From a bacterium (GTDB lineage Bacteria; Bacteroidota; Bacteroidia; B-17B0; Aurantibacillaceae), in NCBI GenBank assembly GCA_027364695.1, contig DAHXOV010000110.1:1-7531 (forward strand): 7,531 nucleotides of DNA. The letters run 5' to 3'. The position numbers and the translations under genes were made by a program. The notes beneath the pieces were generated by a model. That model saw only the letters and a program-made list of their open reading frames with translations, did not search any database and was not told the origin of the DNA. Shown here in pieces: positions 7,123 through 7,531 of the stretch (the stretch's first letter is position 1; each line of letters opens with the position of its first letter).

Positions 7123-7155
7123 TTTGGAAATTTCAAAACACATTCCCTATATTTG
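7123..7155 (+). promoter_or_regulatory. Predicted promoter of tRNA-Glu
   Basis: TTTG at 7123-7126 is followed after 21 bases by TATATTTG at 7148-7155, an exact TAnnTTTG. Transcription would begin near 7162, about 13 bases before the mature tRNA 5' end. The site shares a 90-base intergenic region with the start of the oppositely oriented amidohydrolase gene. Confidence 0.62.
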
Positions 7156-7174
7156 CCGCTCCAAAATTTTATTT

Positions 7175-7246
7175 GGCCCGTTCGTCTAGGGGTTAGGACG
7201 CATCCCTTTCACGGATGAAACACGGGTTCGATTCCCGTACGGGCTA
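7175..7246 (+). tRNA. tRNA-Glu (UUC anticodon)
   Basis: A full cloverleaf folds. The acceptor stem pairs 7175-7181 (GGCCCGT) with 7239-7245 (ACGGGCT), the first pair being G-U. The D-stem pairs GTC (7184-7186) with GAC (7197-7199) around a loop containing GGGGTTAG. The anticodon stem CATCC (7201-7205) pairs with GGATG (7213-7217) around loop CTTTCAC, placing anticodon TTC at 7208-7210. The T-stem ACGGG (7222-7226) pairs with CCCGT (7234-7238) around TTCGATT. The discriminator base is A7246, and CCA is not encoded (CAC follows), so a CCA-adding enzyme must finish the end. Besides translation, Glu-tRNA feeds heme synthesis in many bacteria through the C5 pathway; whether it does so here cannot be seen. 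Confidence 0.97.
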
Positions 7247-7250
7247 CACG

Positions 7251-7280
7251 CCTTCTCCAGTTGAGTGGGTTTTTTATTTT
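7251..7280 (+). terminator. Rho-independent terminator after tRNA-Glu
   Basis: CCTTCTC (7251-7257) pairs with GAGTGGG (7263-7269) around the 5-base loop CAGTT, with one T-T mismatch and one G-U pair. A run of six T (7270-7275), then ATTTT, follows directly. It begins 5 bases after the tRNA, as expected for a single-tRNA transcript. Confidence 0.72.
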
Positions 7281-7371
7281 ACATTCCATTGATTATTCAG
7301 TGCTTATTGTGTTTTATCTGGTGTAAGTTCAGCGTCAACTTATCCTATTTAGTAACATAATCATTCCTCAA

Positions 7372-7398
7372 ACATTATATACATTATCCACATTAACT
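7372..7398 (+). repeat. Three 9-base tandem units beginning ACATTA
   Basis: ACATTA occurs at 7372, 7381 and 7390, exactly 9 bases apart, followed by TAT, TCC and ACT. The last two units overlap the DnaA-box-like site. The array is short and could be chance in AT-rich DNA. Confidence 0.45.
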
Positions 7399-7407
7399 TG
7401 TGGAAAT
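7384..7407. promoter_or_regulatory. DnaA-box-like inverted pair
   Basis: TTATCCACA at 7384-7392 is an exact match to the strong E. coli DnaA box. An opposing site at 7399-7407 reads ATTTCCACA on the minus strand, one mismatch from the TTWTNCACA consensus. The core TCCACA (7387-7392) and TGTGGA (7399-7404) is a perfect inverted repeat around 6 bases. It lies in the 224-base AT-rich gap between tRNA-Glu and the last gene. It could bind DnaA, could be the operator of another regulator, or could be chance. Confidence 0.4.
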
Positions 7408-7470
7408 TTATCTGTCAGATACGGCAAATAAAAATCAAATTGAAACTATATTTACACAAATTTTTTAGTT

Positions 7471-7531
7471 ATGTTATCCATTATATTGCAAGCCAATTCT
7501 GATACCATCCAATCTGCTACCAACTCTATCT
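7471..7531 (+). CDS. N-terminus of a gene cut by the window edge; possibly a MotA/TolQ/ExbB proton-channel protein
   Basis: An ATG at 7471 opens a frame that continues to the right edge, giving 20 visible residues (MLSIILQ, then ANSDTIQSATNSI). The short hydrophobic start followed by a Ser/Thr/Asn/Gln-rich stretch resembles the beginnings I recall for Bacteroidota MotA/TolQ/ExbB proteins, which form proton channels energising envelope transport. Twenty residues are too few to be sure. TATATTTA at 7447-7454, one base from TAnnTTTG, lies 16 bases upstream and could be a -7 box, but no properly spaced -33 TTG is visible. No Shine-Dalgarno sequence precedes the ATG. Confidence 0.5.
   Translation, partial: MLSIILQANSDTIQSATNSI

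Noticed and set aside
1..7531. CRISPR arrays, insertion sequences, transposases, phage genes or toxin-antitoxin pairs
   Set aside because: I saw no regularly spaced repeats with spacers, no transposase motifs, no terminal inverted repeats and no small paired genes. All sizeable frames are accounted for by housekeeping or envelope genes.

Overview
The window looks like ordinary chromosomal DNA from a member of the Bacteroidota, probably an uncultured or lightly studied lineage. Four things point there. The DNA is AT-rich. Three sites carry the Bacteroidota-type -7 box TAnnTTTG. No start codon has a clear Shine-Dalgarno sequence; the upstream bases are A-rich instead. The proteins most resemble Bacteroidota families: a YqaE-type lipoprotein, an LptE with the SGA-IPPEAKTV motif, and a methyltransferase with an N-terminal HSPF motif.

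Layout. Bases 1-1444 hold two overlapping plus-strand genes: the C-terminal part of an HTTM (vitamin K carboxylase-like) membrane protein, then a class I SAM-dependent methyltransferase. A 126-base gap with a good promoter leads to dnaN (1571-2713). A second promoter-like -7 box precedes a tightly packed plus-strand run: a lipoprotein with a C-terminal YqaE/Pmp3 domain (2832-3497), lgt (3508-4305), asnS (4292-5722, overlapping lgt by 14 bases) and lptE (5724-6236, one base after asnS). A convergent minus-strand nitrilase-superfamily amidohydrolase follows (6306-7085). A compact divergent intergenic region then carries the promoter of a tRNA-Glu(UUC) gene (7175-7246) with its own terminator. 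The last 60 bases are the start of another plus-strand gene, possibly a MotA/TolQ/ExbB proton-channel protein.

How the genes work together. The central run is about the cell envelope with one translation gene inside it. Lgt attaches diacylglycerol to lipoprotein precursors, and the genes at both ends of the run (the YqaE-like protein and LptE) encode lipoproteins with visible lipoboxes, so both are predicted Lgt substrates. LptE would help LptD insert lipopolysaccharide into the outer membrane. AsnRS and tRNA-Glu serve translation, and DnaN is the replication sliding clamp.

I do not see a clear undescribed multi-gene system. The points most worth a second look are a recent-looking 36-base in-frame duplication in the YqaE-type lipoprotein, a DnaA-box-like inverted pair inside 9-base-spaced repeats near the right end, and a change of strand composition just upstream of dnaN.
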